Source: an uncultured bacterium (GTDB taxonomy: Bacteria; Bacteroidota; Bacteroidia; Chitinophagales; Chitinophagaceae). Taken from it: 64,000 bases of DNA. Below, one piece after another: positions 17,776 through 27,345 of the stretch. The stretch lies in the NCBI GenBank assembly GCA_903826405.1, contig CAIKEH010000051.1, forward strand, positions 37,441 to 101,440, in the 5' to 3' direction. How positions within the stretch are numbered: position 1 is the stretch's first letter; each line of letters opens with the position of its first letter. The position numbers and the translations under genes were made by a program. Under the pieces are notes generated by a model that ran no database searches, was not told the origin of the DNA, and was given only the letters and a program-made list of their open reading frames with translations.

Positions 17776-19116
17776 TCAATCTCCTTGATTTGGAGCGGGT
17801 CTTGGAATGAGCATGATGGAGGTTTGCCGTCCATTAATAAAGCGGAAGCCATCTTTCCCGAAGAAGCCATCTTCCTCCAGCATGATCCTCACCTCTTTGC
17901 CCCATTCAGGAACAAGGGTAGCTGCATTGAGTTCTATGGACCAGACCGTATTCTCCTGGATGGGGTAGTCTCCGGCACCTGGAACTCCCTGTTGCTGATC
18001 CCAAAGGCCGATGGTGGCGCCGGCTGCATGTCCGTGGAAACCGAGGGGATGGGTGTAGATGCTGGCTTTGATGCCTTCTTGCTTTGCCTGTTCCAAAGCG
18101 CGTGAGAGAGCCTGATTGCCTGTTACGCCGACCGCGAATTGAGACGTAAGAATATTCTGAAGGCGGTTGGCTTTCAGGAATGCCTGAGATATGCCTGCAG
18201 GCACTTCTTTTTCTCCGGGTCGCAGCACATAGGCATGTTCCTGTACATCCGTGTTCAGCCTCAGGTAGGTGATGCCGAAGTCCACATGCAATAGATCGCC
18301 CGGACGTATCACATCATCGGTGGGGCGGTTCGAGAAATTTCGGAGGTGTTCAAAAGAAAGGCTGTCGTTGCGTTGAGTGGACACGGACGGATGGAACCAA
18401 GTGTCCAGCCCCATGGATCGTATCTTCTCCCGAAGCCACCATACAACATCGTCTGTTGTGGTGATCCCGGGTGTAATGATTTTTTCGGAAAAAGCTTCAG
18501 CGATGATGGCGTGTGTCATGCGTGTTAGCGTGGGATAAATGGCCATTTCCTTTTCGGTCCGTGTTTCCAGCCAGGGTACCGAAAGTTTTTCCGAGTAAGT
18601 GACCTTATTTTTAAAGGAGGTGGGTAAGGCTTCGATGAATTCCTGGTAGTCTGTATGGTCCAACCCGTCAGCATGTGCGAAGTCCTTCGAAACATTCACG
18701 CCTATCTTTTGCGGCTTACGAGTACTGATGATGTCTGCAACGGCATCCCATTGTTTCGGGAACCTATTCATGTCCCAGGACGGGCGGATGATCTCGCCTA
18801 CACCATACCGTGCCACGGCCATTTTCTCTACGGATCCGGTCTTTGGATCACGATAAAAGATGATTATGGTACGACGGCGTGCGGAGAGCCAGGTGGCGGG
18901 GAGCATCGTTTTCAACGCGGGGTCCTCATTGTATTCCCGGGAAATCAATACCCACATGTCTATTCCAGACCGCTGCATGAGCTCCGGCAAGAGGTTGTTG
19001 AGCCTGTCCGCAGTGTTGCCATCGATCCATTCCGCTTGTTCGCGCAATGGTAGTACCTGCGCATGCACCGTGCAGCAGAACAGAAAGAGCATGTTGATAT
19101 AAAGTAACCTGCGCAT
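17776..19116 (-). CDS. exported M24-family metallopeptidase (Xaa-Pro aminopeptidase-like)
   Basis: A 446-residue protein with a signal peptide (about 1-19, ending VHAQ). It has a creatinase-type N-terminal domain and a pita-bread catalytic domain. Metal-binding features of family M24 are visible: LLHVDFGITYLRLNTDVQEH supplies two Asp, HPLGFHGHAAGATIG a His, and the segments VWSIELNA and VRIMLEED the two Glu. It probably removes N-terminal residues before proline, or cleaves X-Pro dipeptides, in the periplasm. It is the last gene of the minus-strand run that begins with RidA at 21982. Confidence 0.85.
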   Translation of the reverse strand: MRRLLYINMLFLFCCTVHAQVLPLREQAEWIDGNTADRLNNLLPELMQRSGIDMWVLISREYNEDPALKTMLPATWLSARRRTIIIFYRDPKTGSVEKMAVARYGVGEIIRPSWDMNRFPKQWDAVADIISTRKPQKIGVNVSKDFAHADGLDHTDYQEFIEALPTSFKNKVTYSEKLSVPWLETRTEKEMAIYPTLTRMTHAIIAEAFSEKIITPGITTTDDVVWWLREKIRSMGLDTWFHPSVSTQRNDSLSFEHLRNFSNRPTDDVIRPGDLLHVDFGITYLRLNTDVQEHAYVLRPGEKEVPAGISQAFLKANRLQNILTSQFAVGVTGNQALSRALEQAKQEGIKASIYTHPLGFHGHAAGATIGLWDQQQGVPGAGDYPIQENTVWSIELNAATLVPEWGKEVRIMLEEDGFFGKDGFRFINGRQTSIMLIPRPAPNQGD

Positions 19117-19167
19117 AGTAGATGTTTTATTTCCTTTCGGGATGAAAATACATCTTTCCCTACAACC

Positions 19168-20082
19168 TCAGGACTTGGTCATCGAACTGGGGTTGCTCTT
19201 GTACAGGGAGATCATGATGCCGCTGACGATGATGAGGATGATACCGGTCAGGGAGACCGGGTCTGGGAAGCCGTCGCCCAGGAAATAGCCATAAGTGACG
19301 GAGAAGATGATGTTGGCATAGGATACCGCCGATACTACGGCCGGCTTTTCGCTGCCGTAGGCCATAGTGACGAAGTATTGTCCGAACAGTGCGGCAAGGC
19401 CGAGTGTGAGCATCCAGACCCACTGCATTCCCCTGGGCCATTGCCAGCTTATGATGAAGATCCCGTCTGCGGGAATTCCGGTGGTGTAATGGATGATCAG
19501 GGCGATCAGGGGCAATGCGAAACCAGTTATGATGAAAGAGGCCACGATCACGCGGGGTTCATAAAATCGGGAAAGTCTGCCCACGGTCATATAGGCAATA
19601 GCAGAAGTGATGCCCGAGATCAGGCCGGCAACATGATAATACCAGGGAAGATGCATGGATGGTTTGTAAACGAGCACCATGCCGCTGAATCCAATGAGCA
19701 GTGCTGCCAGCACGAGGGAACCATGAAACTCGCCAAAGAACAGGAAGCTGAAAAGTGCGATGAATAGTGCTGAGGTCAGATTATAGGTCATGGCCGTACC
19801 CAGATGCATGTGGAGAACGCAATAGAGAAGGGTGTATAGAGCAACGGTGCCCATGAATCCGCGAAAGATCAGCCAGCCGATCTTTCCGCCTGGATTGACG
19901 GGTGGCTTGATGATCAGTCCTGCTCCAAGAAAGATAAGACCGACGGCGTTACGGAAAAAGACCAGTTGACCGGCAGTGAACGAGCCTTTCAGCAATTTGG
20001 CGGATGCACCCATTGAAGAAAAGCAGAAGGCTGCCAGCAGCATGAAGAAGATTCCCTGATATGGCGAATGTTTGATCGGCAA
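19168..20082 (-). CDS. EamA/DMT-family transporter
   Basis: A 304-residue protein with about ten hydrophobic helices arranged as two EamA repeats (residues about 10-140 and 150-290), typical of the drug/metabolite transporter superfamily. The likely start is TTG at 20082 giving MPIKHSPYQGIFFMLLAAF; no in-frame ATG lies close upstream, and the next internal ATG would shorten the first helix. It lies 18 bases after the methionine-type aminotransferase on the same strand, so an amino acid or keto-acid substrate is possible but unproven. Confidence 0.82.
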   Translation of the reverse strand: MPIKHSPYQGIFFMLLAAFCFSSMGASAKLLKGSFTAGQLVFFRNAVGLIFLGAGLIIKPPVNPGGKIGWLIFRGFMGTVALYTLLYCVLHMHLGTAMTYNLTSALFIALFSFLFFGEFHGSLVLAALLIGFSGMVLVYKPSMHLPWYYHVAGLISGITSAIAYMTVGRLSRFYEPRVIVASFIITGFALPLIALIIHYTTGIPADGIFIISWQWPRGMQWVWMLTLGLAALFGQYFVTMAYGSEKPAVVSAVSYANIIFSVTYGYFLGDGFPDPVSLTGIILIIVSGIMISLYKSNPSSMTKS

Positions 20083-20100
20083 AATATGTTGTGGACTGTT

Positions 20101-21243
20101 TCAGAGTTTGCACAAACGTTCAGCAGCTTTTTCCAGCGTCTGATCCTTCTTGCAGAAGCAGAACCTCAGGACTTTATTGTCTGTACCGTCGGCATAAAAG
20201 GCGGAAACGGGGATGGTGGCCACTCCGGCTTCTTTCGTCAGTCGGATCGCCAACTCGCGGTCAGGCTCATCCGAAATTCGTTCATAAGTTCCGCAGATGA
20301 AATAGCTTCCGGATGAGTGCTTCAGGGAGAAACGTGAGGATGCCATCAGCCGAATGAATTGGTCCCGGCGATCCTGCATAATAGCCGGAAGGGAGAGATA
20401 GGCTTCCTTATTCTTCAGGTAGGCGGCCAGCGCTACCTGAGAGGGTGTGAAACAGGCGAAGGCGTTGAATTGATGCACCTTCCTGAATTCAACGGTCATC
20501 TCCGAAGGCGCCACGCAGTATCCCAGTTTCCAACCGGTACAGTTGTACGTCTTGCCGAAGGAGAAACAGACGAAACTGCGTTCACGCAAGTCGGGATAGC
20601 GGAGCATACTCTGGTGGGCAATGCCGTCGAAAATGAGGTGTTCGTAAACTTCATCGCTGACGATGAAAATGTTGGTGCCGGCCACCACCTTCCTCAACTC
20701 TGCGATGTCGTTCTCATCCATGACCGTGCCGGTGGGATTATGGGGGGAGTTTAACACGATGGCTTTGGTCTTCGGAGTGATGGCTTGGGCCACCAAGGGC
20801 CAGTTGATACGGAAGTCAGAGGGACGCAGCGGCACCCGGATGGCCGTGGCCAGGTTGATTTCGATATTGGGGATGTAACTGTCGTAGCCAGGTTCCATCA
20901 CGATCACCTCGTCACCAGGGTTGAGTATAGCAGTGAGTGCCGAATAGATGGCATAGGTGCCGCCTGGCGTTATGGTGATATCCTTATCCGGGTCCACAGC
21001 CGCATCATATAAAAAGGAGATCTTTTCGGCTATTGATTCCCGCAATGGCATCCATCCCGGCATGGGTGCGTATTGGTTGAACCCTTTTTGCATGGCCTCT
21101 GCCACCAGCCTGTGCAATGCTTCATCCATGGGGTAGTCGGGGAAGCCCTGACTCAGGTTGATGGCCTGGTGATGGGTGGCGAGCCCACTCATGATCGTGA
21201 AGATGTTCGTGCCCACCTTGGGCAGTTTGGAGTTCAGTATCAC
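20101..21243 (-). CDS. PLP-dependent aminotransferase, methionine aminotransferase type
   Basis: A 380-residue class I/II aminotransferase. I place the start at a GTG at 21243, which overlaps the stop of the MmcQ-like gene by 4 bases and yields ILNSKLPKVGTNIFTIMSG, where family similarity begins. A longer frame upstream only re-reads the neighbouring gene. Key motifs are INLSQGFPDYP, NSPHNPTG, SDEVYEHL and the PLP lysine in SFGKTYNCTGWKLGY. This pattern resembles YbdL/methionine aminotransferases, which convert methionine and 2-oxo acids. Specificity could extend to other hydrophobic or aromatic amino acids. Confidence 0.86.
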   Translation of the reverse strand: MILNSKLPKVGTNIFTIMSGLATHHQAINLSQGFPDYPMDEALHRLVAEAMQKGFNQYAPMPGWMPLRESIAEKISFLYDAAVDPDKDITITPGGTYAIYSALTAILNPGDEVIVMEPGYDSYIPNIEINLATAIRVPLRPSDFRINWPLVAQAITPKTKAIVLNSPHNPTGTVMDENDIAELRKVVAGTNIFIVSDEVYEHLIFDGIAHQSMLRYPDLRERSFVCFSFGKTYNCTGWKLGYCVAPSEMTVEFRKVHQFNAFACFTPSQVALAAYLKNKEAYLSLPAIMQDRRDQFIRLMASSRFSLKHSSGSYFICGTYERISDEPDRELAIRLTKEAGVATIPVSAFYADGTDNKVLRFCFCKKDQTLEKAAERLCKL

Positions 21244-21587
21244 TTGTTCTTGTTTTTTCTGTTCTGTCGTCCGCCGCTGACCAGCATATAGGAATGGTCG
21301 ATCCATTCCTTCAACTGAGTATCGGATACAGAGCCGTCTATAATGATGGTGTTCCAGTGCTTCTTGTTCATATGGTATCCGGGTAATACGCATCCGAATT
21401 CCGCTCTGATCTCTTCTGTCCTTTCGGGATCGCATTTGACGTTGAACGAAGGGGGGCGCGCATCGAATCGCCAGAGCAGAAACACCTTCCCTTTCACTTT
21501 GAATACAAGCACATCCGGACCAAAAGGCAGGGATTCCTCCGCTAGGGGCTTGCCCAAACAATGATCCCTCAAAGCGTCAATATCCAT
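21240..21587 (-). CDS. MmcQ/YjbR-family protein
   Basis: A 115-residue protein starting at ATG 21587 (MDIDALRDHCLGKPL). YjbR-type features are GKPLAEESLPFGPDVLVFKVKGKVFLLW, the central PPSFNVKCDPERTEEIR and the C-terminal GYHMNKKHWNTIIIDG. The fold is a small DNA-binding-like domain of unclear function. Residues further upstream in this frame overlap the RidA gene and lack family character, so I exclude them. It is tightly packed: 2 bases after RidA, with a 4-base overlap with the aminotransferase. Confidence 0.84.
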   Translation of the reverse strand: MDIDALRDHCLGKPLAEESLPFGPDVLVFKVKGKVFLLWRFDARPPSFNVKCDPERTEEIRAEFGCVLPGYHMNKKHWNTIIIDGSVSDTQLKEWIDHSYMLVSGGRQNRKNKNK

Positions 21588-21589
21588 GT

Positions 21590-21982
21590 TCAGCCCCGAT
21601 TGATTACAGCAGTGGCCTCGATCTCGATCAGGAAGGCCGGATCTATCAATTCTTTCACGCCGATCATGGAAGTGGATGGCCTGATCAGCGAAAAGAATTC
21701 TCCGTGCGCTTTCCCATATTCCTGCCAACGGTGGATCTGGGTGACGAACATACGGGTGCGCACAATATCCTGAAGAGATGCCCCTGCGTCTTCCAGGACT
21801 TTACCGATCTTTTCAATGATGAATCTGGTTTGTGCATAAGGGTCGTCCACTCCAACGGTCTTTCCTTCAACATCAACGGCTACTGTACCAGATACCTCTA
21901 TGACATCACCCACTTTCACTGCACGGCTGTATCCCACGACGCCTTCCCAGGCGGATCCTCCCGCAAAGTTGACCCTTTCCAT
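21590..21982 (-). CDS. RidA-family protein (cytoplasmic)
   Basis: About 130 residues of the YjgF/YER057c/RidA family, without a signal peptide. Motifs are VVGYSRAVKVGDVIEVSGTV, QTRFIIEKIGKVLEDAGASL, VRTRMFVT and the C-terminal LIDPAFLIEIEATAVI. RidA enzymes hydrolyse reactive enamines and imines such as 2-aminoacrylate made by PLP enzymes. Its position at the head of a run with a PLP aminotransferase fits. The ATG at 21982 or the one two codons upstream (21988) could both serve as start. Confidence 0.85.
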   Translation of the reverse strand: MERVNFAGGSAWEGVVGYSRAVKVGDVIEVSGTVAVDVEGKTVGVDDPYAQTRFIIEKIGKVLEDAGASLQDIVRTRMFVTQIHRWQEYGKAHGEFFSLIRPSTSMIGVKELIDPAFLIEIEATAVINRG

Positions 21983-22090
21983 TCCCATGTCCTAAAGATG
22001 GAAAAAATGGTCGAGAATACGGGCACTTTTGTTCAGGCTTTCCGATTACCTTGCAAGTCCCAAACCATCATATTTCAAACTTGATCACCC

Positions 22091-22504
22091 ATGAAAAGAT
22101 CAGCAGAGGCCGTTTGGAACGGATCCGGCAAGGAAGGTAAAGGAGTATTGAGTACCGATACACTCGTACTCAACAACACCCCATTCAATTTCATATCCCG
22201 TTTCGAGAATGGGATCGAGACGAATCCTGAAGAGTTGATCGCAGCAGCTCATGCAGGATGTTTCAGCATGAAACTCAGTTTTGTACTGATCGCAGCCGGT
22301 TTCACCGCCGACCAGATCGACACAAAATGCACCGTCATATTGGAGAGTGGGACGATCACTCATTCTCATTTGGTCCTGAGGGCCAAAGTTCCGGGGATTG
22401 GCCAAGAAACTTTTGATGCTTGTGCGGAGGACGCCAAGAAAAACTGCCCGGTCAGCAAACTTTTACATGCAGAGATCACTCTCGAGTCAACATTGATCCA
22501 CTGA
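22091..22504 (+). CDS. OsmC-family peroxiredoxin
   Basis: A 137-residue OsmC/YhfA-type protein. The two reactive cysteines are present in AHAGCFSM (near residue 57) and DAKKNCPVSKLL (near residue 118), as expected for thiol peroxidases that reduce organic hydroperoxides. The N-terminal AEAVWNGSGKEGKGVLST is also typical. It is a lone plus-strand gene divergent from RidA and convergent with manC. Confidence 0.9.
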   Translation: MKRSAEAVWNGSGKEGKGVLSTDTLVLNNTPFNFISRFENGIETNPEELIAAAHAGCFSMKLSFVLIAAGFTADQIDTKCTVILESGTITHSHLVLRAKVPGIGQETFDACAEDAKKNCPVSKLLHAEITLESTLIH

Positions 22505-22586
22505 GCCGATGGGCAAGAAAAATACAAAAGATCGGGACGCTGGCATCATGCTGTTTTCATGACCTTTATAAAAACTTCAATGGGCG

Positions 22587-23675
22587 TCAGAGGAATTTTT
22601 CGCCCTTGTTTCTTTTCACCTCGGCCACATATTCCTTGATCTCCTGCTCGCGGTCTTTTTTGCATATAAGCAGTACGTCAGCCGTATCCACAATGATGAA
22701 ATCTTCCAGCCCTTGTAGGAGAACGAGTTTGTTGTCCGGTACATGCACCATGCATTTGCCTGCATCGATGACCATCACCTGGTTACCGGAAACTGCGTTT
22801 TCGAGATAGTCTTTTTCCATGTTGTCGTAAGCGGAGTTCCAGGTGCCCAGGTCACTCCAGCCGAAGCTGGAGGGGATTATGTATACATTATCGGCCTTCT
22901 CCATGATCCCGTAATCGATGGATATGTTCGTGCATTGCGGGTAGATTCGTCCAACGGCCTCGTTTTCTTGTGAAGTGTTGAATTTCTCTTTTTCCAGCTC
23001 GAATACCTCCGCCATCTCCGGCAGGTGATTCTGGAACGCTTTCACCAGATTGCGGACCTGCCATAAGAAGATCCCCGAGTTCCAGAGGAATTCGCCGCTT
23101 TGTACAAAACTTCTAGCGATCTCCAGGTTGGGTTTCTCCGTGAATGTCTTGACCTTATATACATTGTCGCTCACCGGTTGTTGGTCGAACTGTATATATC
23201 CGTACCCCGTGTTAGGTGAGCTTGGTTTGATGCCCAAAGTGACCAAGGCCTTATGTTTGGTGACGAAGTCCATCGCTTCCAGGCAGGCTTTGTTGAAGCT
23301 CATCTCATCTAGGATCAGGTGGTCCGCAGGTGCGCAGATGAGGGCGCCGTTAGGATTGATCTGGTTGAGTTTCCAGGCGATATAAGCGATGCAGGGCGCC
23401 GTATTCTTCCGAGAAGGTTCGCAGAGAATATTTTTCTTTGGCAATGCTGGAAGTTGCTTTTCTACGATGGACTCGTATTCGGCGGAGGTCACTACATAAA
23501 TGTTCTCTACAGGTATGAAGCGGGCAAACCTGTCGTAGGTCGACTGGATCAGTGTCTTGCCTGTATTCAGGATATCCAGAAATTGCTTGGGATAACTGGT
23601 GCGGCTCATTGGCCAGAATCGGCTTCCGATACCTCCCGCCATGATGGCCACATAGTGGTTTTTCTCCATATCCAT
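22587..23675 (-). CDS. manC: mannose-1-phosphate guanylyltransferase
   Basis: A 362-residue nucleotidyltransferase. The N-terminal signature AIMAGGIGSRFWPMSRTSYPKQFLD binds GTP, and the family motifs SAEYESIVEKQLP, GYGYIQFD and FTEKPNLEIA are present. It makes GDP-mannose from GTP and mannose-1-phosphate for glycan synthesis. It lacks the C-terminal isomerase domain of longer bifunctional enzymes. I chose ATG 23675 (MDMEKNHY); 23669 is an equally good alternative, and a GTG further upstream at 23693 is less likely. It follows kdsD by 48 bases on the same strand, a surface-polysaccharide context. Confidence 0.92.
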   Translation of the reverse strand: MDMEKNHYVAIMAGGIGSRFWPMSRTSYPKQFLDILNTGKTLIQSTYDRFARFIPVENIYVVTSAEYESIVEKQLPALPKKNILCEPSRKNTAPCIAYIAWKLNQINPNGALICAPADHLILDEMSFNKACLEAMDFVTKHKALVTLGIKPSSPNTGYGYIQFDQQPVSDNVYKVKTFTEKPNLEIARSFVQSGEFLWNSGIFLWQVRNLVKAFQNHLPEMAEVFELEKEKFNTSQENEAVGRIYPQCTNISIDYGIMEKADNVYIIPSSFGWSDLGTWNSAYDNMEKDYLENAVSGNQVMVIDAGKCMVHVPDNKLVLLQGLEDFIIVDTADVLLICKKDREQEIKEYVAEVKRNKGEKFL

Positions 23676-23723
23676 TTTTTCAAATGCAGTCACAAAATAG
23701 GTATTACCAGCGTCTTTGGAATT

Positions 23724-24692
23724 TTATATTAATCCTTCTCGGAGCAGGTCGTGCAGATGTATGGCGCCCACATATTTACCCTTTTCGGTGACCAGGAGTT
23801 GGGTGATGTCTGAATTCCTCATTTTCTCGAGTGCAACAACAGCAAGGGTATCCGCTTCTATGGTCTTGGGACTTCGCGTCATGATATCGGCTGCCGTGAT
23901 CCTGTCCAGATTGCCGCCTTTCTCGAGCATCCTGCGAAGGTCACCATCGGTGATCACGCCGGATAGTTCTTCCTGGTCGTTCATCACCGCGGTAACACCC
24001 AATCTTTTCTCGGTGATCTCCATGATCACCTGCTTGAGCGAACTTCCTTCTTTTACCTTGGGTTTTTCATGTTGAGTGGAAAGATCGCCCACCTGTAAGT
24101 AAAGTTTTTTCCCCAGTGTTCCGCCAGGATGAAATCGGGCGAAGTCTTCCGGGCTGAAGCCCTTCAATTCCATGAGGCAGACGGCCAGAGCATCCCCCAT
24201 GACCATTTGAGCCGTTGTGCTGGTTGTAGGTGCCAGATTATTGGGGCAAGCCTCATGATCTATCGTGGTGTTGAGTTGGTGGTCGCTGTTTCTCGCGAGG
24301 AAAGAATCCATATTGCCGACCATGGCTATGAGGGGATTGCCCAGATCGCGTATCAGGGGTACCAAAACCTTGATCTCAGGGCTGTTCCCGCTTTTGGAAA
24401 TGACCATTACAGCGTCTTGATCTCGGATCATGCCCAGATCGCCATGGATGGCATCGGCCGCATGCATGAAAATGGATGCCGTTCCAGTGCTGTTGAGGGT
24501 GGCTACGATCTTCTGGCCGATTAGGGCACTTTTGCCAATGCCGCTAACCACCAGACGGCCTTTCAATTCAGCCAAACGGCGGACTACTTTTTCGAAATCT
24601 TCGTTGATGAAAGCTCCAAGACCCTTGATGGACCGGGCCTCAAGATCGAAGGTCCGGAGGGCAATCTGCAGGATGTTCAATTCGTCAGCCAT
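23724..24692 (-). CDS. kdsD: arabinose-5-phosphate isomerase (KdsD/KpsF)
   Basis: A 322-residue protein with an N-terminal SIS sugar-isomerase domain (VVSGIGKSALIGQKI, HAADAIHGDLGMI, ISKSGNSPEIK) and two C-terminal CBS domains (from about residue 205). It interconverts ribulose-5-phosphate and arabinose-5-phosphate, the first step toward Kdo for lipopolysaccharide. Size and domain order are standard. A minus-strand TATTTTTG at 24703-24710 matches the -7 promoter box but would leave a leader of only a few bases. Confidence 0.94.
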   Translation of the reverse strand: MADELNILQIALRTFDLEARSIKGLGAFINEDFEKVVRRLAELKGRLVVSGIGKSALIGQKIVATLNSTGTASIFMHAADAIHGDLGMIRDQDAVMVISKSGNSPEIKVLVPLIRDLGNPLIAMVGNMDSFLARNSDHQLNTTIDHEACPNNLAPTTSTTAQMVMGDALAVCLMELKGFSPEDFARFHPGGTLGKKLYLQVGDLSTQHEKPKVKEGSSLKQVIMEITEKRLGVTAVMNDQEELSGVITDGDLRRMLEKGGNLDRITAADIMTRSPKTIEADTLAVVALEKMRNSDITQLLVTEKGKYVGAIHLHDLLREGLI

Positions 24693-25041
24693 ATTCGCTG
24701 GGCAAAAATATCATTAAAATACCGATGACAAGATTCTGGATCGAATCCCGGGAGGATTATCTGTCATAAAAGAGGTAAAAACATCGATTTCCAGTCGGAT
24801 TTGAGGTAAATTCGCGGGTTTGAATGGCATTTCTGGTCAAAAGATCATTTTCGGGTAGTGTTTTTTGAATGGGGTGTTCTGGGGAATCTTCTTGTTCGAG
24901 ATTCATAATGAAACAAGAGAATTCTGGTTTTGAACCGCGAAAATGATACCTTAAGTGCCGACCGTTTCATTTCCCCTCAGCTTCACCTGGGAAGGCTGAG
25001 ACCAAGGTAAGACCGGAATCCGTGCGAAAGAATAGAAAGTT
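24693..25041. other. 349-base intergenic stretch between kdsD and recQ with a hairpin
   Basis: Divergent intergenic region. The clearest structure is a hairpin with stem CTCAGC (24976-24981) and GCTGAG (24995-25000), extended inward by TTC/GAA with one bulged G, ending 41 bases before the recQ ATG. It may sit in the recQ leader. A plus-strand TAAATTCG near 24811 is a near match to the -7 promoter box. No gene is seen. Confidence 0.35.
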
Positions 25042-27321
25042 ATGGCTACTGCAAAGAAATCAACCGCCAAAGCGACAGGCTCAAAGAGTTCCGCCGACAA
25101 GGCAAATAATATAGAAAAGAAGACTGTAAAAGGTCCCGACCTGCATGCCGCCCTGCAGGAATATTTCGGATTTGACAATTTCAAGGGCAACCAGGAGGCC
25201 ATCATCAACAGTTTACTTGCAGGCAAGGATACTTTTGTCATCAAGCCCACTGGCGGTGGCAAGAGTCTCTGCTATCAACTTCCAGCCCTTATCAGCGAGG
25301 GGGTAGCCATCATCGTTTCTCCGCTCATCGCCTTGATGAAGAATCAGGTCGATCTTATGCGCAGTTACAGCAGTAACGATGATGTGGCGCATTTCCTGAA
25401 CTCAACCCTCAGCAAGAAGGAGATCCGTGTGGTTCATGATGACCTCGCCAGTGGAAAGACCAAGATGCTATATGTGGCACCAGAGACCCTCACCAAGACC
25501 GAGAATCTGGAGATCTTCAGTGACCTCAACATCTCCTTTTTCGCGGTGGATGAAGCGCACTGCATATCTGAATGGGGACACGATTTCAGACCTGAATACC
25601 GCCGGCTGCGGGAGATCATGGACCAGATAGCGCCCGATGTGCCCGTAATCGCACTCACGGCAACGGCTACTCCAAAAGTGCAGGTTGATATCATACATAA
25701 CTTGGGGCTCCGCGACCCCAAGATCTACATATCATCCTTCAATCGTCCAAACCTGTATTATGAGGTCCGACCCAAGATCAGAAAGGAAGAGACCCTGAAG
25801 AACATCGTTCGATTCATCCATGAGCACAAAGGGAAGAGTGGGATCATCTATACGCTGAACAGGAAGACGACAGAGGAATTGGCACTGATGCTCATTGCCA
25901 ACGGGATCTCCGCCGTGGCCTACCATGCCGGCATCGATGGAAAAATCCGTGCTGATCGCCAGGATCAATTCCTCAATGAAGATGTACAGGTCATCGTGGC
26001 CACCATCGCCTTTGGAATGGGAATCGACAAGCCGGACATTCGTTTCGTGATCCATTTCAACATCCCCAAGAGCATCGAAAACTACTATCAGGAGACGGGC
26101 CGCTCGGGCCGCGACGGGCTTGAAGGCATCTGTATACTTTACTATTCGCACAAGGATGTTTCCAAATTGGAACACCTCATGCGGGATAAACCGCTTAGTG
26201 AACGCGAGGTGGGTGCGCAACTCATAGACGAGACCGTAGCCTTCGCTGAAAGCGGCGTATGTCGCCGACAGATGCTGATGAACTATTTCGGGGAGGAATA
26301 CAAAAACAAGAACTGCAACAGTTGCGACAACTGCCTGCACCCCAAAGAGCGAGTGGAAGCGAAAGAAAATGTGGTTACCGTCCTTAAGACAATCCGGGCA
26401 CTGGATGAGCGGTTCGCCACTGAGTATGTAGTACAGATGGTGACGGGCAGACTGACGCCACAGATACAGATGTACCGGCACGATAGCCTTGACGTGTTCG
26501 CCAGTGGCAACGACCAGACCGATTACTATTGGAAGTCCCTGATCCGTCAGGTGCTATTGGAAGGATTGCTGGAAAAGGACATCGAAGAATATGGTATCCT
26601 CAAGTTGACGAAGAAGGGACAGGCCTATCTCAAGAAACCCGTTTCTTTCAAGATCGTGCTCAACGATCAATACGAGGACGCCTATGAGGATGATGATGAA
26701 GGTCCTGAACCTGCCGTGGAAGCATCCGCTGACCTGCGGCTTTTCGAGATGTTGAAGGACATGCGAAAGAAGGTGGCAAAGGATAAGAAACTGCCTCCCT
26801 TCGTTATCTTTCTAGAATCCTCCCTGGAAGATATGGCGACTCAATATCCGACCACGCTCGCAGATTTGGAGAAGACCAGCGGAGTGAGCAAAGGTAAAGC
26901 CCTACGTTATGGCCAACAATTCGTCGACCTCATTGCCCAATATGTACAAGAGAATGAGATCACCCGTCCGGATGATTTCGTGATGAAGAGTGTGGTCAAT
27001 AAAAGTGGCAACAAAGTGTTCATCATACAGCAAGTGGATAAGAAGATGCCTCTGGAAACCATCGCCAAGACCAAGGACATGCGCATGGACCAACTCTTGG
27101 AAGAGATGGAGACCATTGTGGCAAGTGGCACCAAACTCAATCTCAACTATGCCATTGACCAGATGGTGGATACAGATGATCAGTTGGATATCCTGGAGTA
27201 TTTCAAGAGTTGCGAGACGAGCAGCCTTCAAGTTGCACAGGAGGAACTGGCCGAGTTGAGCTTGGATTGGGAGCAGCTCAAGATCATGCGGATCAAGTTT
27301 TTGAGTGAATTCGGCATGTAA
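25042..27321 (+). CDS. recQ: ATP-dependent DNA helicase RecQ
   Basis: A 759-residue RecQ. The N-terminus is a basic Lys/Ala/Ser-rich tail of about 35 residues. The helicase core follows, with Walker A KPTGGGKSLCYQLP (about residue 72), motif II DEAHCISEWGHDFRPEYRRL (about 170) and motif VI QETGRSGRDG. The RQC zinc site is seen as CRRQM...CNSCDNC, and an HRDC-like region occurs near residues 585-665. The protein continues with an acidic linker and an extra C-terminal domain, as in other Bacteroidota RecQ proteins. It unwinds DNA 3' to 5' in recombination and fork repair. Confidence 0.95.
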   Translation: MATAKKSTAKATGSKSSADKANNIEKKTVKGPDLHAALQEYFGFDNFKGNQEAIINSLLAGKDTFVIKPTGGGKSLCYQLPALISEGVAIIVSPLIALMKNQVDLMRSYSSNDDVAHFLNSTLSKKEIRVVHDDLASGKTKMLYVAPETLTKTENLEIFSDLNISFFAVDEAHCISEWGHDFRPEYRRLREIMDQIAPDVPVIALTATATPKVQVDIIHNLGLRDPKIYISSFNRPNLYYEVRPKIRKEETLKNIVRFIHEHKGKSGIIYTLNRKTTEELALMLIANGISAVAYHAGIDGKIRADRQDQFLNEDVQVIVATIAFGMGIDKPDIRFVIHFNIPKSIENYYQETGRSGRDGLEGICILYYSHKDVSKLEHLMRDKPLSEREVGAQLIDETVAFAESGVCRRQMLMNYFGEEYKNKNCNSCDNCLHPKERVEAKENVVTVLKTIRALDERFATEYVVQMVTGRLTPQIQMYRHDSLDVFASGNDQTDYYWKSLIRQVLLEGLLEKDIEEYGILKLTKKGQAYLKKPVSFKIVLNDQYEDAYEDDDEGPEPAVEASADLRLFEMLKDMRKKVAKDKKLPPFVIFLESSLEDMATQYPTTLADLEKTSGVSKGKALRYGQQFVDLIAQYVQENEITRPDDFVMKSVVNKSGNKVFIIQQVDKKMPLETIAKTKDMRMDQLLEEMETIVASGTKLNLNYAIDQMVDTDDQLDILEYFKSCETSSLQVAQEELAELSLDWEQLKIMRIKFLSEFGM

Positions 27322-27345
27322 TCCCCTCCCGTCACTATTGACTCT

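Noticed and set aside
24961..25010. GGCTGAGA element resembling part of a TPP or cobalamin riboswitch
   Set aside because: The other conserved blocks of either riboswitch are missing, and recQ is not a vitamin-related gene.
25732..26481. 249-codon open frame on the minus strand
   Set aside because: Antisense to the helicase core of recQ; composition explained by the coding strand.
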